Shown here: one piece after another, positions 1 to 7,531 of the stretch
Layout of the letters: each line of letters begins with the position of its first letter
Numbering within the stretch: the stretch's first letter is position 1
Assembly: GCA_903920975.1 (NCBI GenBank)
Contig: CAIXNZ010000123.1
Coordinates: forward strand, 1 to 11,898
Direction: 5' to 3'
Length of the DNA stretch: 11,898 bases
DNA from: Candidatus Falkowiibacteriota bacterium
Lineage (GTDB): Bacteria > Patescibacteriota > Patescibacteriia > CAIXNZ01
Made by a program: the position numbers and the translations under genes
The notes under the pieces: model-generated
Databases searched by the model: none
What the model saw: only the letters and a program-made list of their open reading frames with translations
Told to the model about the DNA's origin: nothing

Positions 1-30
1 AGGTTAAGGGTTCGATTCCCTTCTTCGGCT
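1..30 (+). tRNA. tRNA 3' end, partial at window edge (possibly tRNA-Thr)
   Basis: The visible part has a T-arm with a perfect 5-bp stem (AAGGG/CCCTT) around the loop TTCGATT, followed by the 3' acceptor strand CTTCGGC and a T at the discriminator position. The missing 5' strand would therefore be GCCGAAG. The anticodon lies outside the window. A GCC-type acceptor with U73 fits Thr in many bacteria, but this is a guess. CCA is not encoded: the next bases are CTAA. The gene converges on the parvulin-like gene, whose stop codon lies only 4 bp downstream of the tRNA end. Confidence 0.75.
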
Positions 31-34
31 CTAA

Positions 35-982
35 TTAATACGCGTAAATTTTTATCTTACTCTTATTTTTTTCATCCTGAACCAAGTCGTTCAGGCTTTT
101 TGTTTTAACAAAAATTGCTTTTAAAGTTAAAGCGCCCTTATTCTCATCCTTTTTTATTATTTTTATTATTGAATAGCTGCCTGATAGTTTAATCACGTCA
201 GTATATTGACCCACATTCAGGGCAAATAAAGCGTCTTCTAATGTCTTGGGTAATTCTCCGCGTAGAAAATTACCAGTCATGCTTGAGACACTGTCTTCGT
301 CCTCAGGCTTAAATTCGCTATATTGCTTAAATATCTCATCAAAATTGGCTCCAGCCTTAAGTTCGGCATAAGCTTCATCTATTTTCTTTTTAGCTTCTCC
401 ATTTATCAATACATTGTTTTGCAAATTTAATTCAATCTTATCCTGGAGTAAATTTGGCCTGATGAAATATTGTTCGTATTCAGCCAGACTAATTCCGTAC
501 CAATCATTCAAATATTTAGTTACCTCTTCTTGGCCTTTACCATTTTTTATTATTTCATCCAGCTTTTGCGCCACATCTTGCTCGCTGATTGTCACTCCCA
601 AATTTTTAGCGACTCTTTCTGAGAGCAAATTTGATATCAATCTCTCTTCCAGTATAATTTTTTTGGTTGTTTTGACATTCGGTAAATTCTGTATGCCAGT
701 TGAACGCTGTTTGGCATAAAATTTATTGGCGGCGTCTAAATTTCTCAAATAATCATAAAAAGAAATATAGCTTTTGTCCGCCTTAGCTGCGGGATAAGGT
801 ATAATTTTTACAATTGTTTCAACAAATTTACCCTGCCAATCTAACTGGTATATCCCCCAAGAAAAAATTCCTAAAAAAACTATAAACAAAAGTAAAATCC
901 CAAAAATAATGCTTATAACAAGAACTTTTATATTGGGTTCTGCTTTCTGCTTTTTAAAAGGATTTCTTAAATTAAATTTCAT
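35..982 (-). CDS. SurA-like parvulin peptidyl-prolyl isomerase, membrane-anchored
   Basis: A 315-residue protein with a basic N-terminus, one strong membrane segment at about residues 18-45, a helical SurA-N-like chaperone region at about 100-190, and a parvulin/PpiC-type domain at about 198-278. Recognisable parvulin features are the helix AYAELKAGANFDEIFKQYS, the GNFLRGELP strand and loop, a helix around LEDALFALNVGQYTDVI, and the last strand SYSIIKIIKK. Parvulins isomerise Xaa-Pro bonds and help exported proteins fold. The membrane anchor places the domain outside the cytoplasm. The ATG starts 2 nt after the ftsB stop (TAATTATG), without a Shine-Dalgarno site, so translation is probably coupled. 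It is the last gene of the minus-strand train. Whether it keeps isomerase activity or is only a chaperone cannot be told from sequence. Confidence 0.8.
   Translation of the reverse strand: MKFNLRNPFKKQKAEPNIKVLVISIIFGILLLFIVFLGIFSWGIYQLDWQGKFVETIVKIIPYPAAKADKSYISFYDYLRNLDAANKFYAKQRSTGIQNLPNVKTTKKIILEERLISNLLSERVAKNLGVTISEQDVAQKLDEIIKNGKGQEEVTKYLNDWYGISLAEYEQYFIRPNLLQDKIELNLQNNVLINGEAKKKIDEAYAELKAGANFDEIFKQYSEFKPEDEDSVSSMTGNFLRGELPKTLEDALFALNVGQYTDVIKLSGSYSIIKIIKKDENKGALTLKAIFVKTKSLNDLVQDEKNKSKIKIYAY
76..106 (+). terminator. Possible tRNA terminator inside the convergent coding gene
   Basis: Read on the plus strand, CCTGAAC (76-82) and GTTCAGG (89-95) form a perfect 7-bp stem with a 6-nt loop. 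It is followed by C, TTTTT, G and TTTT. This is the form of a rho-independent terminator, about 45 bp after the partial tRNA. It lies entirely within the last codons of the SurA-like gene on the other strand. Confidence 0.45.
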
Positions 983-984
983 AA

Positions 985-1374
985 TTATTTAAAAAAATAA
1001 CCCCACCATTTAGCCAGGTTGGTTGTTTCCTTATTGGCTACTACATTATTTTCGGTTTGGGCTGAATCTGACTGTGGAATAACTACTAAATTTTCCCCGG
1101 GTTTTTTTAAACCTAATTTTAATTTGGCCTCCTGTTCAATAAAAGCGTCTGACTTCAAATAACTGATTAATTGACCCAAGTCTTGATTTTGCTTGTCTGA
1201 ATGAATAATTTCGTTCTCTAAATCAGCAATTTCTGAGTTCACTTTGTAGCTTTTGACTGTGCCCTGGGCTAAATAAAATAAAACTACTAAAAAAATAACA
1301 ACGCAAAAAATTAAAAAAAATTTAGAAAACAATAAATCGGGGAAAAGTGATTTTTTTCTCCTGTTTTGCCACAT
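985..1374 (-). CDS. FtsB/DivIC-family cell division protein
   Basis: A 129-residue bitopic protein. It has a short basic cytoplasmic N-terminus, a membrane segment at about residues 15-36, a coiled coil at about 40-74, then the family signature of a helix ending in LKLGLKKPGENLVVIP (about 85-100). In well-studied bacteria FtsB/DivIC pairs with FtsL and FtsQ/DivIB and helps activate FtsWI at the septum. FtsW is also encoded in this window. The C-terminus carries a hydrophilic linker and then a tryptophan-rich end, KWWGYFF (122-128), which is not part of classical FtsB. A well-formed promoter overlaps the end of the upstream PH gene and would start transcription 1-2 nt before this ATG. FtsB and DivIC cannot be separated on sequence alone. 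Confidence 0.85.
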   Translation of the reverse strand: MWQNRRKKSLFPDLLFSKFFLIFCVVIFLVVLFYLAQGTVKSYKVNSEIADLENEIIHSDKQNQDLGQLISYLKSDAFIEQEAKLKLGLKKPGENLVVIPQSDSAQTENNVVANKETTNLAKWWGYFFK

Positions 1375-1382
1375 ATGTTAAT

Positions 1383-1411
1383 ATTATATCGTTTTTTTAA
1401 CGCCTTGTAAA
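1383..1411 (-). promoter_or_regulatory. Candidate sigma-70-type promoter for ftsB/divIC
   Basis: On the minus strand the -35 element is TTTACA (1406-1411) and the -10 element a perfect TATAAT (1383-1388), with a 17-bp spacer. The predicted start is about position 1376, 1-2 nt upstream of the ATG, which would give a leaderless mRNA. The promoter overlaps the last codons of the PH-domain gene. Confidence 0.45.
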
Positions 1412-2137
1412 CTTTATATTATCCTCATCTCCTGCTTCTTTTTTATCTTCCTTTTCCAGTTCTTCAAAAAGTAATTTTTTTAGGCTTAATTCGCCAAAAG
1501 TGTCTTTATATTCATCAAGTAATTCAGTCAAATTGTAATCGTCAAATTCAGCCATTTTGTCCTGATCCAAAAAATCATCTGTCAGCTTTTCTTTGACACT
1601 CTCGCTTATATTATTAATTTTTTTAATCTCCAGTTTCTTGCCAGTCCCCTGCCTGATTGAATCTAAAAGTATCTGATTGACTTTTACCACTTCTTTGATA
1701 TTTTTTATTACTAAATCCACGCCCCCGGCTTTAATTTTAATTGTGCCTAATTTTAAAACTGTTTGCCAAAATCCCTTCACATAATAAGAAATGTCAATAA
1801 TATTTTCATACGGCACTTCGGAAACAATTTTTTCAAAAAATCCTCTCTGATCAATATCAATGATACGCTGATTGGTAATAACGAAAACATTGTTGTACCA
1901 GATATAAAATTCTCTGCCTCCATAAAAAATACCAGTCGCCAACAATGCTATAAATAGCGCTACGCCCAATTGGTCCAAAAAATTAAATAGCGGGTACATT
2001 AAGAAAAACGAAAGCAAGACAATAAAAACTGTAATGACAATTTGTTTGGCAAAGCCTATGGGGTGATGGCGTAAAATCATAACCATTCCCTCGTCTGTTC
2101 GTAAATTAATTTTTTTAGCAAATTTTGCAGCACTCAT
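1397..2137 (-). CDS. Bacterial PH-domain (bPH2/DUF304-type) membrane protein
   Basis: A 246-residue protein with two adjacent hydrophobic segments (about residues 30-52 and 56-73). They are followed by a bacterial pleckstrin-homology-like domain at about 80-160: TNQRIIDIDQRGFF, then EVPYENIIDISYYVKGFWQT, then LGTIKIKAGG. These are the usual strand and helix motifs of the YdbS/DUF304 family. The C-terminal 80 residues are charged and probably disordered or helical. The biochemical role of this family is not established; related proteins are associated with membrane stress or export. The start lies 9 bp after the thiI stop, with no Shine-Dalgarno site, consistent with an operon. Confidence 0.8.
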   Translation of the reverse strand: MSAAKFAKKINLRTDEGMVMILRHHPIGFAKQIVITVFIVLLSFFLMYPLFNFLDQLGVALFIALLATGIFYGGREFYIWYNNVFVITNQRIIDIDQRGFFEKIVSEVPYENIIDISYYVKGFWQTVLKLGTIKIKAGGVDLVIKNIKEVVKVNQILLDSIRQGTGKKLEIKKINNISESVKEKLTDDFLDQDKMAEFDDYNLTELLDEYKDTFGELSLKKLLFEELEKEDKKEAGDEDNIKFTRR

Positions 2138-2146
2138 AAGAATATA

Positions 2147-3301
2147 TTAAATTTTATAAATTTCAGAATTGATTATTGCTGAATCAATTAAACGGGCGAA
2201 ATCCCAATCTTTTTCTTTAGCCAAAATTAAATTCAAATCTGCGCGCGTGACCGGATGCTTGGGCACATACAATGAACAGCAATCAGTAAAGGGCTGAACT
2301 GATAATTCATAAGTCTTAATTTTTCTCGCTACATTAATTATCTCTTCTTTATTAAATCCAATCAAGGGTCTTAAAATCGGCAGATCAATGGCCTCTGATA
2401 TCGCTTTAATATTTTCTACTGTTTGTGAAGCCACCTGACCCAGACTTTCACCAGTCACTAGAGCCAAAATTCTCTCCTGAACTGCAATCTTTTGGGCAAT
2501 TCGCAACATAGCGCGGCGATAAAAAATTACCCGATAATCTTCTGGCGCAATTTTCAAAATTTCTTTCTGAATATCTAGAAATGGCACTAAGTATAATTTG
2601 GAATTGAATTGATAATCATTTAAAACTTTAACCAACTCCTTTACTTTTTCGCTATTTTCCTTGGGCGTGGCCGGATAAGCGTCAAAATGAATATAAACCA
2701 TGGGCGCCCCCCTTTTTTGCATTAAATTGGCAGCCACCGGAGAATCAATGCCGCCGGAAAGCAAACATAAAAGCGGTTCGGAAACGCCAACTGGCAAACC
2801 GCCGCGGCATTCAATCTTGGCAAAAGACAAAAAAGCATAATCTTCAACAATGTCTATACTGCAATTTAAATCAAAATTTACCAAATCAACCTTCTTTTTC
2901 ATTTTTTTCATCACAAACTCGCCAAGCTTTTCCGCCACTCTTTGCGAATTCATGGGAAAGGCCTTTTGTGAGCGCCTGGCTGTAATTCTAAAAGTCTTAA
3001 ACTTTTTCTTTTTTATCAAGGAATAAAGATCTTTTTCGATTTGCTTTAAATCTTGTTCGGAATTGTAGGCAAAAACGAAATATTCAATGCCAAATACTTT
3101 TTGCAGTCGCTCTTTAATCAATTCCAGGTCAAAATTTTCTTCTACCAAAATAATTATCCGGCCGTGCTGGTGTTTTAATGAAATCTTGCCAAAATCTTTT
3201 AAAGCTTTTCTGATATTATCAATTAATTTGGCTTCAAAAAAATTGCGATTGCCTAATTTCAATGCTATCTCCCCATAATGAATGACAATGTATTGCTTCA
3301 T
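2147..3301 (-). CDS. thiI: tRNA 4-thiouridine synthase ThiI
   Basis: A 384-residue protein with the full ThiI core. An N-terminal ferredoxin-like region begins HYGEIALKLGNRNFFE (8-23), a THUMP domain spans about 60-165, and an adenylating PP-loop domain carries SGGIDSP (182-188), GESLGQVASQT (284-294) and a late CC pair at 341-342 in FTDCCSLYVPKHP. ThiI activates U8 of tRNA with ATP and inserts sulfur relayed as a persulfide; in some bacteria it also serves thiazole synthesis. There is no C-terminal rhodanese domain, as in many ThiI proteins, so sulfur must come directly from a cysteine desulfurase or similar carrier that is not in this window. The ATG lies 2 nt after the stop of the upstream DHH-like gene (TAATTATG), without a Shine-Dalgarno site. 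Confidence 0.93.
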   Translation of the reverse strand: MKQYIVIHYGEIALKLGNRNFFEAKLIDNIRKALKDFGKISLKHQHGRIIILVEENFDLELIKERLQKVFGIEYFVFAYNSEQDLKQIEKDLYSLIKKKKFKTFRITARRSQKAFPMNSQRVAEKLGEFVMKKMKKKVDLVNFDLNCSIDIVEDYAFLSFAKIECRGGLPVGVSEPLLCLLSGGIDSPVAANLMQKRGAPMVYIHFDAYPATPKENSEKVKELVKVLNDYQFNSKLYLVPFLDIQKEILKIAPEDYRVIFYRRAMLRIAQKIAVQERILALVTGESLGQVASQTVENIKAISEAIDLPILRPLIGFNKEEIINVARKIKTYELSVQPFTDCCSLYVPKHPVTRADLNLILAKEKDWDFARLIDSAIINSEIYKI

Positions 3302-3303
3302 AA

Positions 3304-4362
3304 TTATATTGGCTTTTCTTTTTCTAAAATTTTTAGCAATTCACCGCTCGCTTTTAATTTTCCGCCTGTCATTTTATTAAGTATGTCTCCTAATTTGATG
3401 GTGAGCGGAATTTTATCTTGTCTTGGTTTAATCCACATGCACTCACGCACCTTGCGACCCTGGCTAAATTCATCGCTTAATTTTCTTGTTGAACTGACAA
3501 AAAAACTATCATCCTTGGGCGACCAGATAACATAGGCGCCGCAGCCAAAGGCCTTAATCGCGTCAAAGCCGGCAATTACCTTCTTTCCATTATCAATGGC
3601 GATTTTGCCATATTTTTCTGAATCAACAATCAGTCCATTTTTTTCCATCTCTTGCAAGGCCCTCCATGATTCCTCAATCGCTTTTTTTTGTTCCTCGCTT
3701 TTTAATGTTAAGCCCATTTTAGCCAGATCTTCATCTGATAAAGGATCAATCGGCAATCTGCCTGCCTTAAAATAATTTAACAAATGCTTGAACTGCATAA
3801 AACGCTGTAAGCCTAAAACAGTATGATAACCTTCTTTAAAATATTTTTCTTCATCAGGATAAACGCGATTATCAACTTGCGTGACAAATTCAACCATTTT
3901 TTTCAAATATTCTCTATTTTCTAAAAGACCCAGTGAAGTTAAAATTTCATAAGTAACGGCTGTGGCAGATAAATTACTTTCGCTTTCTTTGCCATGATGG
4001 TCAAAAAAAACAGTGCCTTCACCTTCCAAAACCAAGCCGTGCCTATTACCAGTGTCCAAATTGATTCTGCCGCTAATATAATCGCCTGGCGCCACATATT
4101 TAACATCTTTAGTATCTAAACCGGCTAATTTTAAAAGACCAAGAGTGGTTTTGCCATCCAAATCAGAAAAATTTAAGATAGTTTTTTGGCCTGTTTTTTT
4201 ATCAACATCAAGCCGTCCATGAACTGCAAATTCGCGCCAAAGTTCGCGAGTCTTTTCTAAAAATTTCTTTTCGCCTTCTTCTTTGTTCGGCGCATTCAGC
4301 TCCTCGAATTTTTTAACCTTGTTTATGGTGATTTTTGCAGCTTCTCGTGAAATTTCATGCAT
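3304..4362 (-). CDS. DHH-family-like phosphoesterase, divergent
   Basis: A 352-residue soluble protein. Residues 64-82 (NFSDLDGKTTLGLLKLAGL) resemble the first metal-binding motif of DHH phosphoesterases (DxDG). Residues 117-123 (TVFFDHH) give the DHH motif itself, followed by a helix SATAVTYEILTSLGLL and a further Asp in QVDNR (162-166). The C-terminal half lacks a clear DHHA1 GGGH signature. DHH enzymes cleave phosphodiester or phosphoanhydride bonds (nanoRNA, cyclic dinucleotides, polyphosphate); which of these applies is unknown. It is the first gene of the train leading to thiI and has a promoter with a 22-nt untranslated leader but no Shine-Dalgarno site. The family call rests on two short motifs, so the specific function should stay open. 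Confidence 0.6.
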   Translation of the reverse strand: MHEISREAAKITINKVKKFEELNAPNKEEGEKKFLEKTRELWREFAVHGRLDVDKKTGQKTILNFSDLDGKTTLGLLKLAGLDTKDVKYVAPGDYISGRINLDTGNRHGLVLEGEGTVFFDHHGKESESNLSATAVTYEILTSLGLLENREYLKKMVEFVTQVDNRVYPDEEKYFKEGYHTVLGLQRFMQFKHLLNYFKAGRLPIDPLSDEDLAKMGLTLKSEEQKKAIEESWRALQEMEKNGLIVDSEKYGKIAIDNGKKVIAGFDAIKAFGCGAYVIWSPKDDSFFVSSTRKLSDEFSQGRKVRECMWIKPRQDKIPLTIKLGDILNKMTGGKLKASGELLKILEKEKPI

Positions 4363-4387
4363 AATATTAATTTAAATTTCTGATATA

Positions 4388-4416
4388 ATTTTAGCAAAAA
4401 ATCCAATTTTTAACAA
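4388..4416 (-). promoter_or_regulatory. Promoter for the DHH-like/thiI gene train
   Basis: On the minus strand: -35 TTGTTA (4411-4416), 17-bp spacer, -10 TAAAAT (4388-4393) with an extended-10 TG one base upstream. The start would be near 4381, about 19 nt before the ATG. Its -35 sits one base from the -35 of the divergent promoter. Confidence 0.6.
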
Positions 4417-4417
4417 C

Positions 4418-4445
4418 TTGACATAAATGCCTTAAAAATGATAAT
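4418..4445 (+). promoter_or_regulatory. Promoter for the dUTPase/dCMP deaminase gene
   Basis: A perfect -35 TTGACA (4418-4423), a 16-bp spacer and a -10 GATAAT (4440-4445). The start is expected near 4452, giving a leader of about 40 nt that carries the strong ribosome binding site. Confidence 0.65.
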
Positions 4446-4481
4446 TTTTAATATCAAGGAGCACATTAAAAAAATATAAAT

Positions 4482-4488
4482 AAGGAGG
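4482..4488 (+). promoter_or_regulatory. Strong Shine-Dalgarno site
   Basis: AAGGAGG ends 5 nt before the ATG at 4494 and fixes that start. It contrasts with the minus-strand genes in the window, most of which have no such site. Confidence 0.85.
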
Positions 4489-4493
4489 AAAAT

Positions 4494-5531
4494 ATGATTA
4501 TTCCAGTTAAAAAGCTGTCGAAAGCAGCTAAACTGCCCGAAAGAGCAACGAATGGTGCGATCGGCTTTGATCCGTACGCTTTACGTGTTCTGAGCGTAGA
4601 TGGGATAAAACTTAGAAGGAAACGTCAATTGCCTTTTGACTTATTACCTGGTCATCGCACCATCATTGGAACCGGAATCAGCATTGTTATCCCATTTCCC
4701 TATCAATGCGAAGTCAGACCAAGAGCAGGTTTAGCTGATAAATACGGCATTATGATTGTAAATGGCCCAGGTACGGTTGATCCCGATTTTCGTGGAGAGC
4801 TCGGCATTCTGCTTTATAATTCTGGCAAGGAAATTTTCACCGTACAGAAAAATATGCGCATCGCTCAACTGATTTTTTCCAAAACAGAAGTGCCGATCAT
4901 GAAAGAAGTTAAAGCCTTGCCCAGCACGCTTCGCAATACAGGTGGATTCGGCTCAACCGGACTTTGGGAAATTTCTGAAGGCACTGCTGCTTATAAACGA
5001 CAAATCTTTGAGATTGATAAGTATTTCATGAATTTGGCGATTGAGACCTCCAATCTTTCCAATTGCGCCCGCGGCTGTAAAAAGGGTCGGGATGGAAGAT
5101 ATTTACTGGACAAAAAGGGCCGTTTAATCGGTCAAACAAGAAAGTTTGGTTGCCTTATTGTCAAAAATGGAACCATAATCGCCACTGGCTACAATGCTCA
5201 AGTGGCGGGGCAAGAGCTTTGCGCGCAAGTAGGTTGTCTGCGGGATAATGAAAAAATCCCTTCAGGCACCCTCATTGAGCGCTGCCGCGCCGTGCATGCC
5301 GAAGAAATGGCCATCTCCAACATGATCGCCAATGGAGTCGGCACCACCACGGCCGGCGCAACCATGTACTGCACATCAGAACCATGCCAAATCTGCGCGA
5401 AAACAATCGCGCAATCAAAGTTTGAAGCTCTAGTCGTACTGGCCGACGTTTATCCAAAAAATGGTGTCAAAATTGTTGAAGATGCTGGCGTTGAGGTCAG
5501 GATGATTAAAAAAAGCGATCTGGAAGAATAA
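4494..5531 (+). CDS. Fused dUTPase and dCMP deaminase
   Basis: A 345-residue two-domain protein. Residues 1-156 form a trimeric-type dUTPase with all five motifs: NGAIGFDPYA (20-29), RPRAGLADKYG (75-85), GTVDPDFRGELGILLYN (93-109), MRIAQLIF (121-128) and the flexible-tail motif RNTGGFGSTG (147-156). Residues about 175-340 form a zinc-dependent dCMP deaminase: SGTLIERCRAVHAEE, with the zinc and catalytic pair H268/E270, and TSEPCQIC with zinc ligands C298 and C301. dUTPase hydrolyses dUTP to dUMP and PPi; dCMP deaminase converts dCMP to dUMP. Both halves therefore supply dUMP for thymidylate synthase and limit uracil in DNA. Small departures are FDP for the usual YDL in motif 1 and RAG for RSG in motif 2. 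The 3' half is much more GC-rich than the neighbouring genes (60% at 5281-5400). The C-terminal substrate could instead be a related deoxycytidine compound. Confidence 0.88.
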   Translation: MIIPVKKLSKAAKLPERATNGAIGFDPYALRVLSVDGIKLRRKRQLPFDLLPGHRTIIGTGISIVIPFPYQCEVRPRAGLADKYGIMIVNGPGTVDPDFRGELGILLYNSGKEIFTVQKNMRIAQLIFSKTEVPIMKEVKALPSTLRNTGGFGSTGLWEISEGTAAYKRQIFEIDKYFMNLAIETSNLSNCARGCKKGRDGRYLLDKKGRLIGQTRKFGCLIVKNGTIIATGYNAQVAGQELCAQVGCLRDNEKIPSGTLIERCRAVHAEEMAISNMIANGVGTTTAGATMYCTSEPCQICAKTIAQSKFEALVVLADVYPKNGVKIVEDAGVEVRMIKKSDLEE

Positions 5532-5537
5532 AAACAA

Positions 5538-5570
5538 AAGAGTCCCGCAACACGGGGCTCTTTTTTCTTT
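5538..5570 (+). terminator. Rho-independent terminator, probably bidirectional
   Basis: AAGAGTCCCG (5538-5547) pairs with CGGGGCTCTT (5553-5562), with one G-T wobble and a 5-nt loop, followed by a T-rich run to 5570. It starts 7 bp after the fusion-gene stop. The opposite strand also ends in a T-rich run, so it could end murE transcripts too. Confidence 0.88.
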
Positions 5571-5630
5571 TATGATTCTCTCAATTTATTGAAAGCATAT
5601 CGTTGGCGAAAAATCAGACTGAGCTCAGAT

Positions 5631-6953
<1,323 letters not shown>

Positions 6954-6967
6954 AGTATTATAATTAA

Positions 6968-6996
6968 AATTTATCATATTTTGTTGTTTATTTCAA
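6968..6996 (-). promoter_or_regulatory. Candidate promoter for murE
   Basis: On the minus strand: -35 TTGAAA (6991-6996), 17-bp spacer, -10 TAAATT (6968-6973, 4 of 6 consensus bases). The expected start near 6961 lies between the two possible ATGs, favours the ATG at 6953 and gives a leader of about 8 nt. The -35 is 2 bp from that of the divergent promoter. Confidence 0.4.
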
Positions 6997-6998
6997 GC

Positions 6999-7027
6999 TT
7001 GACAAAAAGTATATATTTTGATTAGAT
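6999..7027 (+). promoter_or_regulatory. Candidate promoter for the helical orphan gene
   Basis: A perfect -35 TTGACA (6999-7004), a 17-bp spacer and the weak -10 TTAGAT (7022-7027), which has an extended-10 TG at 7019-7020. A better -10 match (TAAAAT, 7027-7032) lies too far from the -35. Confidence 0.45.
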
Positions 7028-7047
7028 AAAATAACAAAACATATAAT

Positions 7048-7053
7048 AGGAGG
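7048..7053 (+). promoter_or_regulatory. Strong Shine-Dalgarno site
   Basis: AGGAGG ends 5 nt before the ATG at 7059 and supports both the start and the reality of this small unknown gene. Confidence 0.85.
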
Positions 7054-7058
7054 AAAAA

Positions 7059-7442
7059 ATGTCGGAAGAAAATGTGGAACTGACTAAAATGTGGTTTCAG
7101 ATAAAAAAATCTAAACCCGCCGTGGATCAGCTTGAATTTATGTTCACGAGATTAAAGGGTTGCGCCAAGAACAGAACAAATGACTTTATCCTTGAAGAGC
7201 TTACTAAAATGTTACTCAAAAGTAAACCCAGCCAAAAATGTCTTTGTGAAATAATTATTTTTAACAAAAAATTCAGAATCAAGGCGTTTGAAAAATTAAT
7301 TAAACTAAATCCGGACTGTACCTCAGTGGCAACTTTACTTGCCTATGCTCCGGAGAATCTGAAAACGCAATTAACTTGGCTCAAAGAAAAAAATGATAAT
7401 GATTTCCGACTGATTGGAGAATTTATCAAAAAGCTGAAATAA
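7059..7442 (+). CDS. Unknown small helical-repeat protein
   Basis: I do not recognise this 127-residue protein. It is Lys-rich, has no signal peptide or membrane segment, and appears all-helical. It seems to contain a degenerate internal repeat of about 28-31 residues: EELTKMLLKSKPSQKCLCEI (46-65) lines up with KAFEKLIKLNPDCTSVATLL (75-94), each a helix, a xxP turn and a second helix. That pattern resembles short two-helix solenoid repeats, which usually bind proteins. Three of its Cys residues lie in the repeat region (C60, C62, C87). It stands alone between murE and the tRNA genes, with its own promoter, a strong Shine-Dalgarno site and a clean terminator, so it is a real, independently expressed gene. 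Its function is unknown. Confidence 0.8.
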   Translation: MSEENVELTKMWFQIKKSKPAVDQLEFMFTRLKGCAKNRTNDFILEELTKMLLKSKPSQKCLCEIIIFNKKFRIKAFEKLIKLNPDCTSVATLLAYAPENLKTQLTWLKEKNDNDFRLIGEFIKKLK

Positions 7443-7448
7443 AAACTT

Positions 7449-7474
7449 AAGGCGGAAGCAATTCCGCCTTTTTT
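7449..7474 (+). terminator. Rho-independent terminator of the helical orphan gene
   Basis: A perfect 9-bp stem AAGGCGGAA (7449-7457) and TTCCGCCTT (7462-7470) around the tetraloop GCAA, followed by TTTT. It begins 6 bp after the stop codon. Confidence 0.92.
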
Positions 7475-7483
7475 ATTTAAAAT

Positions 7484-7504
7484 AAAAAACGAGTTAAAAA
7501 CTCG
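7484..7504 (-). terminator. Rho-independent terminator ending the tRNA region
   Basis: On the minus strand a 6-bp stem CGAGTT/AACTCG (7490-7495 with 7499-7504) with a 3-nt loop is followed by six T (7484-7489). It lies just past the displaced tRNA-Lys 3' end. Confidence 0.7.
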
Positions 7505-7506
7505 CT

Positions 7507-7531
7507 TATGACTCGGCTGGGGATCGAACCC
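7507..7531 (-). pseudogene. Displaced copy of the tRNA-Lys 3' end
   Basis: These 25 bp are identical to 7633-7657, the T-loop, 3' T-stem, acceptor strand and first flanking bases of the tRNA-Lys gene, 126 bp away in the same orientation. No matching 5' half exists nearby, and the 5' T-stem strand is wrong (GGGGG opposite CCCAG), so this cannot make a tRNA. It may be an insertion scar or a tandem-duplication remnant. Confidence 0.8.

Noticed and set aside
3087..3535. Plus-strand frames opposite thiI and the DHH-like gene
   Set aside because: They lie wholly or largely opposite strongly supported genes and show no family features.
5272..5457. Minus-strand 61-codon frame inside the fusion gene
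   Set aside because: It is an Arg- and Trp-rich shadow produced by the GC-rich deaminase coding region.
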